Translations under genes and position numbers: made by a program | Assembly: GCA_031399025.1 (NCBI GenBank) | Contig: JANNOJ010000022.1 | Span: 62,001 to 126,000, forward strand | Length of the DNA: 64,000 bases | Direction of reading: 5' to 3' | DNA from: CBDBZL01 sp031399025 | GTDB taxonomy: Bacteria > Pseudomonadota > Alphaproteobacteria > Sphingomonadales > Sphingomonadaceae | Shown: piece after piece, positions 1 through 8,456 of the stretch | How positions within the stretch are numbered: the stretch's first letter is position 1 | How the letters are laid out: each line of letters starts with the position of its first letter | The notes under the pieces: model-generated | Database searches by the model: none | Told to the model about the DNA's origin: nothing | What the model saw: the letters and a program-made list of their open reading frames with translations, nothing else

Positions 1-347
1 ATATCGTCTCGGCTCTGCCGGGTACGTCCCGCGACAATGTGAATGGCACAATTTATTATGAGAGAAACGGCTTCGGCGCGCGGCTGGCCTATAGTTATCG
101 GTCCGACTATGTCACAGGCGTTGGCAACGTCTTGTATAATGACGTGGTCGTAAACCGAACCTATGTGCGGGGCTTCGACATGCTCGACGCGAGCCTGAGT
201 AAGGAGTTCGGCCAGTTCGAAGTGATCGCTACCGTCAGCAACCTGACGGCTGCCAAGCAGATCAGCTATTGGGGCGATGCCAAGGTATTGCAGGCGATCA
301 GCCCCTTCCCCACCAGCTACGCCCTTAGCCTGCGCATGGCATTCTAG
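1..347 (+). CDS. TonB-dependent receptor, C-terminal end (partial)
   Basis: The reading frame is open from the first bases, so the gene starts outside the window and only about the last 114 residues are present. They show the alternating aromatic and polar pattern of outer-membrane beta strands and finish on a terminal phenylalanine (LRMAF), the usual C-terminal signature recognised by the BAM machinery. Text such as GFGARLAYSYRSDY and the closing strand match the barrel end of TonB-dependent receptors. It would import a ligand across the outer membrane using TonB energy. Its position beside sugar-acid genes suggests a carbohydrate substrate, but the plug domain is not visible, so the ligand is inference. 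Confidence 0.85.
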   Translation, partial: IVSALPGTSRDNVNGTIYYERNGFGARLAYSYRSDYVTGVGNVLYNDVVVNRTYVRGFDMLDASLSKEFGQFEVIATVSNLTAAKQISYWGDAKVLQAISPFPTSYALSLRMAF

Positions 348-395
348 GGTGTGAACACACTCGGTCACGTAGGCCTAGCACCTGCGCGAGCGCAC

Positions 396-775
396 TGGTT
401 CGAAAGCACCGCAGGCGAAGCCGAGAGCTGTCGCGACGGCGACCGCCCCTACGCATCGCTCGTCGGCACCGGCAGCCAGGATTACATCGGCACTGCCTGA
501 GCCCAGGGCACCCACATCAACCGCTTTCAGGGGTCGGCCCTCGCCGCCGAACCGCGCAGACGATGGACCTATCACCGGTTCCACATCCCGGACCCGATTT
601 CGTTCGCTCGCGACCTCGAGGTCGAGCTCGAGCAGATCGGCGGCGCGCCGAAGCCCGAGGTCATCAAGCTGCGGCAGCGCGGCATTCCGCTGATCCCGGT
701 GACGATCGATCCCGGCCGGCGCAGCACTTTCCGGCAACTGCCCGCAACCGACCCTCCGAACCGGGCAATCCGTGA
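396..775 (+). pseudogene. GH172 (DUF2961) family remnant with internal stop
   Basis: A single frame on the plus strand reads like the C-terminal half of DUF2961 proteins, now classed as glycoside hydrolase family 172. It contains DGDRPYASLVGTGSQDYIG, where the family normally has a GTGTEDYFG-like motif, and later a segment like YHRFHIPDPISFARDLEVEL. A TGA at 498-500 sits where the family usually has tryptophan, which looks like a TGG to TGA nonsense change. The glutamate of the TED motif is also glutamine here. No N-terminal part precedes it, and the frame runs into the end of the converging dgoA gene. GH172 enzymes act on fructofuranosides or arabinofuranosides. The piece is probably dead. 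Confidence 0.75.
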
Positions 776-1408
776 TCAGGCGGCGGCGAGCGCGGCGATG
801 AACGAGCGGGCGCGGGCGCCGACCTCGGCGGCGGCCATGCCGGGTCGGTAGAGCGCCGAGCCGAGCCCGAAGCCGGCCGTGCCCGCCGCGCGCCAGGGGC
901 CGAGCGTATCGGGCGTGATGCCGCCGACCGCCAGCAGGCGCGCCTCGCCCGGCAGGACCGCGCGCAGCGCCTTGACGACGGCAGGACCACCGCTTTCCGC
1001 CGGAAACAATTTGAGCGCGGTCGCCCCGGCTTCGATCGCCATGAACGCTTCGCTGGGCGTCGCGATGCCGGGGAGCGACACCAGCCCGGCGGCGGTGGTG
1101 GCGGCGATGACCCGCGCGTCCGCATTGGGCGAGATGATCATCGTGCCGCCGGCTGCCTGCACGGCAGCCACGTCTGGCGCGCGGAGCACGGTTCCGGCGC
1201 CAATCACCGCGCGCCCCGCCAGCCGTTCGGCGAGGCGGGCGATGCTGTCGAGCGGGTCGGGCGAATTGAGCGGCACCTCGACCAGGGTGAAGCCCGCCTC
1301 GACCAGCGCCTCGCCCACCCCCTCGCTTTCGTCGGGTCGGAGCCCGCGCAGGATCGCGATGAGCGGGCAGCGGGCGAAGGCGGCTTCGAACCCGGCGCGG
1401 TGTGTCAT
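776..1408 (-). CDS. dgoA: 2-dehydro-3-deoxy-6-phosphogalactonate aldolase
   Basis: This 210-residue protein is a class I KDPG/KDPGal aldolase, which splits 2-keto-3-deoxy-6-phosphogalactonate into pyruvate and glyceraldehyde 3-phosphate. The N-terminus has PLIAILRGLRPDE, followed by VEVPLNSPDP, which is the galactonate-type version of the motif carrying the catalytic glutamate. Then come GAGTVL, ISPNAD and ALKLFPAE, whose lysine should form the Schiff base. Length matches the family. Its ATG overlaps the stop of dgoK by four bases (ATGA), so the two are translationally coupled in the order symporter, dgoK, dgoA. A KDPG-specific enzyme is the main alternative, but the neighbouring kinase argues for galactonate. 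Confidence 0.92.
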   Translation of the reverse strand: MTHRAGFEAAFARCPLIAILRGLRPDESEGVGEALVEAGFTLVEVPLNSPDPLDSIARLAERLAGRAVIGAGTVLRAPDVAAVQAAGGTMIISPNADARVIAATTAAGLVSLPGIATPSEAFMAIEAGATALKLFPAESGGPAVVKALRAVLPGEARLLAVGGITPDTLGPWRAAGTAGFGLGSALYRPGMAAAEVGARARSFIAALAAA

Positions 1409-2283
1409 GACGCCAACCTTTCGATTTCGACGATGCCGCTGACGAACGCCGCCTGGCTATCGACCATGCATGCGTGCCGACCCTGGGCGGTGATTGCGGC
1501 GGCGTAAAGCGCGCCCAGATCGGGGTCGGCGAGAATGTGAATGGAGGGCGCGGCGCTGTGCTCCAGACGTGCGACCACATCGCTGCCGATCAGCAAGCCG
1601 CTGGCAAAGGCCGCGGCGTCGCGGTCGTCGCGCAGCCCGAGCAAACTGGCGGCGCGAATGCCGAACAAGGCGGCCGGCAGGTCGCGGCGACGCGCCTCGT
1701 TCACCCCTTCGAGAAACGCGGCGCCGGGCGTGACGCTTGCCTGCAACTGCGCGGCAAGGAGGCTGTGGCGGCGGAGCAGGGCGAACATCTCGCCGGTCAT
1801 GGCGGTGGTGAACTCGGCGATCCGCCCTTCGCGCATCACCGCCCACTTGCTATGCGTTCCCGGCTGGCAGATCAGCGCGTCGGCCGGCGCCAGCCCGGCC
1901 GCCACCGCGCCGAGAAGCTGAACCTCTTCGCCCCGCATCACATCGCCGCGTCCGTCGCGAGTTATGGCGACCCCGGGCACGATGGCGACCCGCTCGTCGA
2001 TCCGCAGCACCTGCCCGGCCAGCGTATCGAGCCCGGCCGGCGCCGGGACATAGGGCGCGAGCCGCCAGCCGAGCGTCGAGCCGACCATCCCGGCACAGAT
2101 CATCGGCAGGTCGCCGAAGCGCGCGCGCAGCGCCTCGGCCTCGGCCGCAAAGCCGCCGGGCGCAACGGCCGTGACGCCGCGGGCGTCGCGCTCGGTTCGC
2201 ACGAGGAGACCGTGCTCGATCAGGTAGACGCGGCGGTTGGTCGTTCCCCAATCGACCCCGATTAACGCCGGCGCGCTCACCAC
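1405..2283 (-). CDS. dgoK: 2-dehydro-3-deoxygalactonokinase
   Basis: This 292-residue sugar kinase phosphorylates 2-keto-3-deoxygalactonate, giving the substrate of the aldolase encoded just downstream. The N-terminus ALIGVDWGTTNRRVYLI is the phosphate-binding start of the ASKHA fold, and ICAGMVGSTLGW and QPGTHSKWAV are hallmark DgoK segments. Its ATG lies inside the end of the symporter gene (overlap 2277-2283), and its own end overlaps dgoA by four bases, so the three genes form one tightly coupled transcript. The galactonate dehydratase that should feed this step is not in the window. Confidence 0.93.
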   Translation of the reverse strand: MVSAPALIGVDWGTTNRRVYLIEHGLLVRTERDARGVTAVAPGGFAAEAEALRARFGDLPMICAGMVGSTLGWRLAPYVPAPAGLDTLAGQVLRIDERVAIVPGVAITRDGRGDVMRGEEVQLLGAVAAGLAPADALICQPGTHSKWAVMREGRIAEFTTAMTGEMFALLRRHSLLAAQLQASVTPGAAFLEGVNEARRRDLPAALFGIRAASLLGLRDDRDAAAFASGLLIGSDVVARLEHSAAPSIHILADPDLGALYAAAITAQGRHACMVDSQAAFVSGIVEIERLAS

Positions 2284-3872
2284 CAGGTGGCGTAGAGCGC
2301 GATCAAGATCGCGACAACGGCGGCCGAAGCGACGTTGAAGCCGGTCGTCGTGCGGTAGGTCACGCCTTGCATCGTGATCCGGTCGCGCCCGGCGCGGGCG
2401 GGCACGAGGAAGGACAGCGCGACCGCCAGCGCGAGCGAGATCAGGAAGACCAGGCCCATCCGGTCGAGGAATGGCAGCTCGGGCGTTAGCGTCTTGAAAA
2501 CATAGGAGAGTGCCACCGAGGCGACCGCTGCCGCGATGGCCCCCGCTTCGCTCGCGCGTTTCCAGAACAGGCCGAGCAGGAAGATGACCGTGATGCCGGG
2601 GGTAAAGAAGCCGGAGAATTCCTGGATGAACTGGAATGCCTGGTCCGAATTGCCAAGGAGCGGCCGCGCGGTGAAAAGCGCGATCACCGTCGCGACCACC
2701 GCGGCAGCGCGGCCGACCGATACCAGATGCCGCTCCTGCCGGTCCCGACCGACCGACGCCTCGGCCAGCGACTCGATGCCCCTGGCCTTGGCGTACAGAT
2801 CGAGCGTGAAGATCGTCGCGATCGAGTTGATCTTGGACGCGGTCGAGGCGATCACCGCCGCCATCAGCGCCGCGAACACGAGCCCGAGGATGCCCGCCGG
2901 CAACAGCCGCATCATGGTCGGATAGGCCTCATCCGGCCGGGCAAGACCGGGCGCCAGAAGGACCGCCGCGATCCCCGGCAGGACGACGATCACCGGCATC
3001 AGGAGTTTCAGGAACGCTGCGAACACGACGCCTTTCTGCGCCTCGGCGAGGCTCTTTGCGGCCAGTGCGCGCTGGATGATGTACTGGTTGAACCCCCAAT
3101 AGGACAGGTTGGCGATCCACATCCCGCCCAGCAACACGCTGAGGCCCGGCAGGTCCTTGTAGAACGGGTTATCCGGGGTGAGGATCAAATCGAACTTGCC
3201 GGGCAGCTCCGTCGTGAGCCGCGTGAAGCCGCCGATGATCCCGGCATCGCCGCCGATCTCGCTGAGCGTCAGGCCGGAGATCAGCAGCCCGCCCAGCACC
3301 AGCAGCGTGACCTGGACGATATCGGTCAGCGCCACGGCCTTCAGGCCGCCGTAGAGCTGGTAGACAAGCGCGAACCCGCCGAGCGCGAACAGCGCGACAT
3401 CCTGGTCCACTCCCGCCACCTTGTTGACCGCGATCGAGCCAAGCCACACGATCGAGGTCAGGTTCACAAAGACGTAGAGCGCGAGCCAAAACACCGCCAT
3501 GATCGTGCGGATCGTCGGGCCGTACCGCTGTTCCAGAAACTGCGGCATGGTGTAGATTTCGTTGCGCAGGAAGATCGGCAGGAAGAATTTGCCGACGATC
3601 AGCAGCGTCAGCGCTGCCATCCATTCGTACGAGGCGATGGCAAGCCCGATGGCATAGCCCGACCCCGACATCCCGACGATCTGTTCCGCCGAGATGTTGG
3701 CGGCGATCAGCGAGGCGCCGATCGCCCACCACGGCAAGGACTTGGAGGCCAGGAAATAGTCCGAACTGTCCTTGGCGTGCCCCGCCTTTTCGCGCGAGAC
3801 CCATTGGGCGAGCCCGAAAATGCCGATCGCGTAGACGATGATCACGATCAGGTCTATTTGCGACAGCCCCAT
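2277..3872 (-). CDS. Sodium/solute symporter, SGLT-like (SSS family)
   Basis: This 531-residue inner-membrane protein belongs to the solute:sodium symporter family, with about 13-14 hydrophobic segments. The N-terminus has LIVIIVYAIGIFGLAQWVSR, then SDYFLASKSLPWWAIGASL and ANISAEQIVGMSGSGY, which fit SGLT-type transporters with the early unwound helix that binds Na+ and sugar. Later segments such as GGLKAVALTDIVQ are also typical. It is first in an operon with dgoK and dgoA and diverges from a FadR-type regulator, so it probably imports galactose, galactonate or a related sugar with sodium. The exact substrate cannot be read from sequence. Confidence 0.9.
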   Translation of the reverse strand: MGLSQIDLIVIIVYAIGIFGLAQWVSREKAGHAKDSSDYFLASKSLPWWAIGASLIAANISAEQIVGMSGSGYAIGLAIASYEWMAALTLLIVGKFFLPIFLRNEIYTMPQFLEQRYGPTIRTIMAVFWLALYVFVNLTSIVWLGSIAVNKVAGVDQDVALFALGGFALVYQLYGGLKAVALTDIVQVTLLVLGGLLISGLTLSEIGGDAGIIGGFTRLTTELPGKFDLILTPDNPFYKDLPGLSVLLGGMWIANLSYWGFNQYIIQRALAAKSLAEAQKGVVFAAFLKLLMPVIVVLPGIAAVLLAPGLARPDEAYPTMMRLLPAGILGLVFAALMAAVIASTASKINSIATIFTLDLYAKARGIESLAEASVGRDRQERHLVSVGRAAAVVATVIALFTARPLLGNSDQAFQFIQEFSGFFTPGITVIFLLGLFWKRASEAGAIAAAVASVALSYVFKTLTPELPFLDRMGLVFLISLALAVALSFLVPARAGRDRITMQGVTYRTTTGFNVASAAVVAILIALYATWW

Positions 3873-4048
3873 GACTTCCCCTCTTAGCGTCGCACCGCGG
3901 CCTCGCCGCTGGCCCGTCTTGCTGCTATCCGGCTTGTGCTTATTTATCCGATTTATGGGACTTGTCCAGCGTGGCCGCCCGTTTAGACTTGCGGGCGCTC
4001 GGCCGCGGCGTAGCGAGTCGGCCGAGCGTCGTGGGGGGAACGCGGGGG

Positions 4049-4819
4049 ATGATCGAACCTTTTCTACAAGCCGATTCGCTCGACGAGCGCGCGCATCTCG
4101 GCCGCAACCTCACGCACGGGATGCTCGACAGCCTCGGTCGCGCCATCGTGACGGGCCATTACGACCGGCAGGCGTTTCCGACCGAGGCCGAACTTGCACG
4201 CCAGCATGGCGTCAGCCGCTCGGTCACGCGCGAGGCCGTGAAGATGTTGACCGCCAAGGGACTGGTCAGCGCGCGGCCGCGGCAGGGCACGTTAGTGCGC
4301 CCGTCGAGCGCGTGGAATCTGTTCGACACCGACGTGCTGCGCTGGCTGCTCGAGCGCAAGTTATCGATCGATCTGCTGCGCCAGTTCAACCAGTTACGCG
4401 TCTCGATCGAGCCCGAGGCGGCCGCGCTGGCGGCGGTCTTCGGCAAGGCCGATGGGTTGGCCGCCATCAGCACCGGCCTGGCGCGGATGCAAGCCGCCGA
4501 GCGCGGGCTCGACGATGCGCTCGATGCCGACATCGCGTTCCACGTCGCGGTGCTGCGCGCGTCGATGAACCCCTTCTACCGGCAGTTCCGCGACGTCGTC
4601 TCGACCGCGCTGCGCACGTCGATCCGCTTCACCAACCGGATCCAGGGGCGCTCGGCGAGCATCGCCGATCACGCCGCGGTGCACGACGCGATCGTGGCGC
4701 GCGACCCGGACGCGGCGCGGGCCGCGATGCGCCGGTTGATCACGGACGTGCTCGACATCATCGAGCGCGCCGAGGCCGATGCGGCCGCTAGCGCACACTG
4801 CGTTCAGGTAGAGGCATAG
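4049..4819 (+). CDS. FadR-type GntR transcriptional regulator, likely of the galactonate genes
   Basis: The protein has an N-terminal winged helix (about residues 20-90, with FPTEAELARQHGVSRSVTREA as the recognition region, then KGLVSARPRQGTLV) and a C-terminal all-helical FCD effector domain (about 95-235). This is the architecture of DgoR, which senses galactonate pathway intermediates. It diverges from the symporter-dgoK-dgoA operon, so control of that operon is likely. ATG at 4049 follows a G-rich stretch and gives 256 residues; an in-frame TTG at 3962 would add 29 poorly conserved residues. The last nine or so codons lie inside an IS630 remnant, so the native C-terminus has probably been replaced by insertion sequence. 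Confidence 0.85.
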   Translation: MIEPFLQADSLDERAHLGRNLTHGMLDSLGRAIVTGHYDRQAFPTEAELARQHGVSRSVTREAVKMLTAKGLVSARPRQGTLVRPSSAWNLFDTDVLRWLLERKLSIDLLRQFNQLRVSIEPEAAALAAVFGKADGLAAISTGLARMQAAERGLDDALDADIAFHVAVLRASMNPFYRQFRDVVSTALRTSIRFTNRIQGRSASIADHAAVHDAIVARDPDAARAAMRRLITDVLDIIERAEADAAASAHCVQVEA

Positions 4820-5174
4820 CCTGCGTTGGCGAGGTAGTTGCGCATTGGGCTGACGTGACGCAGGCGAGGAGTGCGCCGAGGCATCTCCAGGTCGCTCCAC
4901 GCCGCGTTCGGCGGCTTTGCCGAGCAGGGCCTTGAGCTTGGCGAAGAGCTGTTCGATCGGGTTTCGACGCTGATCCCCTTCGGCGGCGAACCAGCGCGGG
5001 CAGCATGCCGGTGCCGGCGCGCCGATCGCCCAGCCGCGGCCCACGCTGCAGCCACTTTACCGCCGCGGCGTCACTCACGCCAAACCGCCGCGCTGCAGAC
5101 CGACGGCTCTCACCACCCGCCAACACCGCATCGATCACCCGGTCCTGTGGATTCTGCAAATAAGCTCGAGGCAT
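4804..5174 (-). pseudogene. IS630-family transposase remnant (ends fused, middle deleted)
   Basis: Reading the minus strand from ATG at 5174 gives MPRAYLQ, then RVIDAVLAGGESRRSAARR and FGVSDAAAVKWLQR, the N-terminal helix-turn-helix of IS630-type transposases. After about 45 residues the sequence jumps to the C-terminal tail of the same family (NPIEQLFAKLKALL, LGALLACVT, NYLANAGYAST), but spread over all three frames. The central DDE catalytic core is missing, and the rest carries several frameshifts. The element is dead. Its outer edge overlaps the 3' end of the FadR-type regulator. Confidence 0.8.
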
Positions 5175-5180
5175 AGGGGC

Positions 5181-5390
5181 TGGCGGGTGCTGAACGGCAT
5201 CTGCCGGCGGCGGCGGACGGGCTCCCCCGGGGCCGCCATTCCCGAGCGCTATGGGCCGTATCCGACCTGCTGCAACCGCCTGGTGCGGTGGCGCAAAGCC
5301 GGCCTGTGGGACGGTCGTTCGCGGCGGTGTCGCGGGTCTGCGAAAGCGATCTGCAGATGATCGATTCACCACTCGGCCCGAATGGGTATC
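5181..5390 (+). mobile_element. IS5-family transposase fragment
   Basis: On the plus strand WRVLNGICRRRRTGSPGA, IPERYGPYPTCCNRLVRW and RKAGLWDG match the N-terminal third of IS5-type (DUF4096-containing) transposases. A frame change follows near 5320, after which AVSRVCESDLQMIDS continues the same family. There is no intact start, no downstream catalytic region and no second end. The fragment directly abuts the IS630 remnant and stops before the purD 3' end, so this 600-base gap is a graveyard of two unrelated insertion sequences. Confidence 0.75.
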
Positions 5391-5422
5391 CTCGTTCGAT
5401 TCACCTCAATGCAGGACGAACT

Positions 5423-6746
5423 CTAGGCCTGGCTGCGCGCCAGTTCGCGCCAGCCGATATCGCGGCGGAAGAAACCCGAAGGAAAGTCGATCGCCGCCAC
5501 CGCCGCATAGGCGCGGGTGTGCGCCCGGGCGACATCCGCGCCGGCAGCCGTCACTCCGAGCACCCGCCCGCCCATGGCCACGAGCCCTCCTGCGGCACCC
5601 AGCGCGGTGGCTGCGTGGAACACCTGGGCGCCGCTCGCCTCGGCCAATTCGATACCGGCGATGGCACCGCCGGTCTCCGGGTTTGCCGGGTAGCCGCGGG
5701 CGGCCATCACCACGGTCAGCGCGCAGGCCTGGGTGAAGCGCGCCGGCGCCAGTTCAGCGAGACGGCCCTCGGCGCAGGCCAGCAGATAGTCGGCCAGGTC
5801 GCCTTCGAAGCGCAGCATCAGCGCCTGGCATTCGGGGTCGCCGAAGCGGCAATTGTATTCGATCAGCCTGGGACCCTGCGCGGTCAGCATCAGGCCGGCA
5901 TAGAGCACGCCCGAGTAAGGCGTGCCGTCCTGCGCGAGCCGGTGGACGGTGGGGGCGATGATCCGCCGCATCACCTCGTCGCGCAGCTCCGGGGTGAGGA
6001 TGCTGGCCGGGCTGTAGGCGCCCATGCCCCCGGTGTTGGGACCGGTGTCGCCGTCGAAGGCGCGCTTGTGATCCTGCGCGCTGCCGAAGGGCAGGATGGC
6101 GGCGCCGTCGGTAAGCGCGAAAAAGCTCACCTCCTCGCCGCGCATGAACTCCTCGATCACCACCCCCGCCCCCGCCCCCGCCCCCGCCCCCGCCCGGCGC
6201 GAAGCGGCGTCGACCTGGCCGCCCAGCAACTCGGCCAAGGCGGTCTCTGCTTGGGCGCGGGTCTCGGCGATCACCACGCCCTTGCCGCCCGCCAGCCCAT
6301 CGGCCTTGAGCACGTAGGGCGGCCCGAAGCGGCCCAGCGCGGCCTGCCCCGCCGCCACCGATCCGACCGCGGCATAGCCTGCGGTCGGAATGCCAGCCCG
6401 GTCGCACAATTGCTTGGTGAAGCGTTTGCTGCCCTCCAGCCGCGCGGCCGCTTGCGAGGGGCCGAACACCGCGATGCCGTGCGCGCGCAGGCTGTCGGCC
6501 AGGCCATCGACCAGCGGCGCTTCGGGGGCCGACCACCACCAGGCCGATGGCGTGCTGCGCGCAGAATTGCGCTACCCCCGCATGGTCGGCCGCGTCGAGC
6601 ACCGCCAATCTCGCATGCCGGGCAATCCCGGGATTGCCCGGGGCGGCCCACAGCGCGCCGCCATCCTGTGCGATCGCCCGGGATTGCGCGAGCTTCCAGG
6701 CGAGCGCATGTTCGCGTCCGCCAGCGCCCAGCAACAGGATGTTCAT
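5423..6746 (-). pseudogene. purD: purD, phosphoribosylamine-glycine ligase, split by a one-base frameshift
   Basis: PurD joins glycine to phosphoribosylamine in the second step of purine synthesis. The start is clear: GGAGGTGGGC lies directly before ATG at 6746, giving MNILLLGAGGREHALAWKLA. The frame holds through GLVVVGP, then shifts; continuation as FGPSQAAARLEGSKRFTKQL, VLKADGLAGGKGVV and GGMGAYSP is in another frame. Removing one base from the G5 run at 6524-6528 restores EAPLVDGLA and a full-length protein of about 440 residues. The gene is otherwise well preserved and normally essential without purine supply, so a sequencing or assembly error in the homopolymer is at least as likely as a real mutation. 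A Gly-Ala repeat is inserted near the ATP-grasp motif. Confidence 0.88.
6164..6193. repeat. CCCCCG hexanucleotide tandem repeat (5 copies) inside purD
   Basis: Five perfect CCCCCG units follow one another at 6164-6193. On the purD strand they encode alternating glycine and alanine between an arginine-rich segment and VVIEEFMRGEEVSFF. The array keeps the reading frame whatever its copy number, because each unit is six bases. Confidence 0.95.
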
Positions 6747-6771
6747 GCCCACCTCCTCTACCCCGGATGCC

Positions 6772-8229
6772 ATGGTCGATGACGGCACCGATCCCGACGG
6801 GCTGGTAGCCAAGCAGCAGCCGGGCGACAATTCGCAAGTCCTCACCGTCAGCGATCTGTCGCAGGCGCTCAAGCGCACGCTCGAGGACCGGTTCGGCTAT
6901 GTCAGGCTGCGCGGCGAGCTGTCGGGCGTGAAGCGCGCCGCCTCGGGGCACTGGTACTGCTGCCTCAAGGATGCGGGCGCGGTGCTCGACGCGGTGATGT
7001 GGAAGAGCGCCGCGCCGCGCCTGGCGTTCCAGCCCGAGGACGGCCTGGAAGTGGTCGCCAGCGGGCGGATCACCACCTTTCCGGGTCGCTCGAAATACCA
7101 GCTCGTCATCGAGCGGATGGAAATCGCCGGCGAAGGCGCGCTGCTGGCGCTGCTCGAGAAGACCAAGGCGCGGCTCGCGGCGGAAGGCCTGTTCGCCGAG
7201 GAGAGGAAGCGTGCGCTGCCGTTCCTGCCGCGGGTGATCGGCGTGGTCACCTCGCCCACCGGGGCGGTGATCCGCGACATCCTCCACCGGCTCGAAGATC
7301 GCTGGCCGACGCATGTGCTGGTGTGGCCGGTGCTGGTCCAGGGCAATGGTGCCGCGGAACAAGTCGCGGCGGCGGTGCGCGGGTTCGGGGAGATCGCTGG
7401 GGATGGCGCAATCCCGCGGCCGGAGCTGCTGATCGTGGCGCGGGGCGGCGGCTCGATCGAGGATCTGTGGGCGTTCAACGAGGAGGCGGTAGTCCGCGCG
7501 GTGGCCGCCTCGCCGATCCCGGTGATCAGCGCGGTGGGGCACGAGACCGACACCACTCTGTGCGATTTCGCCGCCGATCGCCGCGCCCCCACGCCGACCG
7601 CGGCGGCCGAGATCGCCGTGCCGGTGCTGCACGACCTCGCTACGATGCTCGCCGAACTGGGGCTGCGCCAGCGGCGCTGCGCGTTGCGCCCCGTACCGCT
7701 GGGGCGCGAGCGGCTGGAAGCGCGCGCCCGCCGCCTGCCCCGGCCCGAGATGCTGGCCGCGCCGCACGCGCAGCGGCTCGACGAACTGGCCGAGCGGCTG
7801 CGGCGCGGGCTCGGCGAACGGGCGCAACGCGCGCGGGCGCGGCTGCAGGAGGATCGCGCGCGGCTGTCGGCGGCGCTGTTGCGCGCGCGGGCCGAGCGAG
7901 CCCGCGACCGGCTTGCGGCCGTCCGCCTGATGCCAGACCTGCTCCGTCGGCCGCTGGTCGAGCGAGGGCGGCAGCTGCGCTCGCTCGCCCGGCTGGTCGA
8001 GCAACTCCATCCCGACCGGCCGCTCGCACGCGGTTACGCGATGGTGCTCGATCCCGCCGGCCGGCCGCTCACCACCCGCGCCGAGGCGATGCGGCACGAG
8101 GTGTTCGACCTGCGCTTCGTCGATGGCGCGCTGCGGGCCGCGCCCGCCGGCACCGCCCCAAGCCCATCGCGCCGCCGGACCGCGCGCGATCGCGCAGTAG
8201 CAGCGAGCGGCCAGGCGAAATTGCTTTGA
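6772..8229 (+). CDS. xseA: Exodeoxyribonuclease VII large subunit
   Basis: XseA is the catalytic subunit of ExoVII, which degrades single-stranded DNA from both ends with the small subunit XseB (not in the window). The 485-residue product starts with an OB-fold (LTVSDLSQALKRTLEDRFGYVRLRGELS split over residues about 25-50, then SGHWYCCLKD). The nuclease core follows with FLPRVIGVVTSPTGAVIRDI, ARGGGSIEDLWAFNEE and AVGHETDTTLCDFAAD, all family hallmarks. A long arginine-rich coiled region and the C-terminal LARGYAMV complete the protein. ATG at 6772 is chosen; ATG at 6745 in the same frame is possible but overlaps the divergent purD start. No clear ribosome site is visible. Confidence 0.93.
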   Translation: MVDDGTDPDGLVAKQQPGDNSQVLTVSDLSQALKRTLEDRFGYVRLRGELSGVKRAASGHWYCCLKDAGAVLDAVMWKSAAPRLAFQPEDGLEVVASGRITTFPGRSKYQLVIERMEIAGEGALLALLEKTKARLAAEGLFAEERKRALPFLPRVIGVVTSPTGAVIRDILHRLEDRWPTHVLVWPVLVQGNGAAEQVAAAVRGFGEIAGDGAIPRPELLIVARGGGSIEDLWAFNEEAVVRAVAASPIPVISAVGHETDTTLCDFAADRRAPTPTAAAEIAVPVLHDLATMLAELGLRQRRCALRPVPLGRERLEARARRLPRPEMLAAPHAQRLDELAERLRRGLGERAQRARARLQEDRARLSAALLRARAERARDRLAAVRLMPDLLRRPLVERGRQLRSLARLVEQLHPDRPLARGYAMVLDPAGRPLTTRAEAMRHEVFDLRFVDGALRAAPAGTAPSPSRRRTARDRAVAASGQAKLL

Positions 8230-8255
8230 CGCCGCGCGCGCGTTAGGATGGCGCG

Positions 8256-8456
8256 ATGCTGATGAAATCGGGCGAGAGCGCCGCCACCCTGGTCTATGGT
8301 CCCAACGGCTTTCGCGTCGTGCGCCCCGGGCGCTTCGTGCTGTGCGCGGTCAGCGGCGAGGCAATCGCGCTCGAAGAGCTGCGCTACTGGAGCGTCGATC
8401 GGCAAGAGGCCTACGCCAGCGCCGAGATCGCCACCAAGGCCCTGCTCGGCGGGTGA
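8256..8456 (+). CDS. DUF2093 family small protein
   Basis: This 66-residue protein matches DUF2093, found mainly in alphaproteobacteria. The signature is FRVVRPGRFVLCAVSGEAIA followed by LEELRYWSVDRQEAYAS. Function is unknown. The single cysteine sits where the family usually has one. It lies 26 bases after xseA and its stop overlaps the GTG of the next gene by three bases, so the three genes are probably one transcript. Confidence 0.88.
   Translation: MLMKSGESAATLVYGPNGFRVVRPGRFVLCAVSGEAIALEELRYWSVDRQEAYASAEIATKALLGG

Noticed and set aside
375..1580. Long minus-strand open frame across the dgoA/dgoK region
   Set aside because: Arg/Pro-rich shadow of the real dgo genes in another frame; no start context and no family similarity.
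7640..8029. Ala/Arg-rich frame antisense to xseA suggestive of a histone-like protein
   Set aside because: Low-complexity shadow of the coiled region of XseA.
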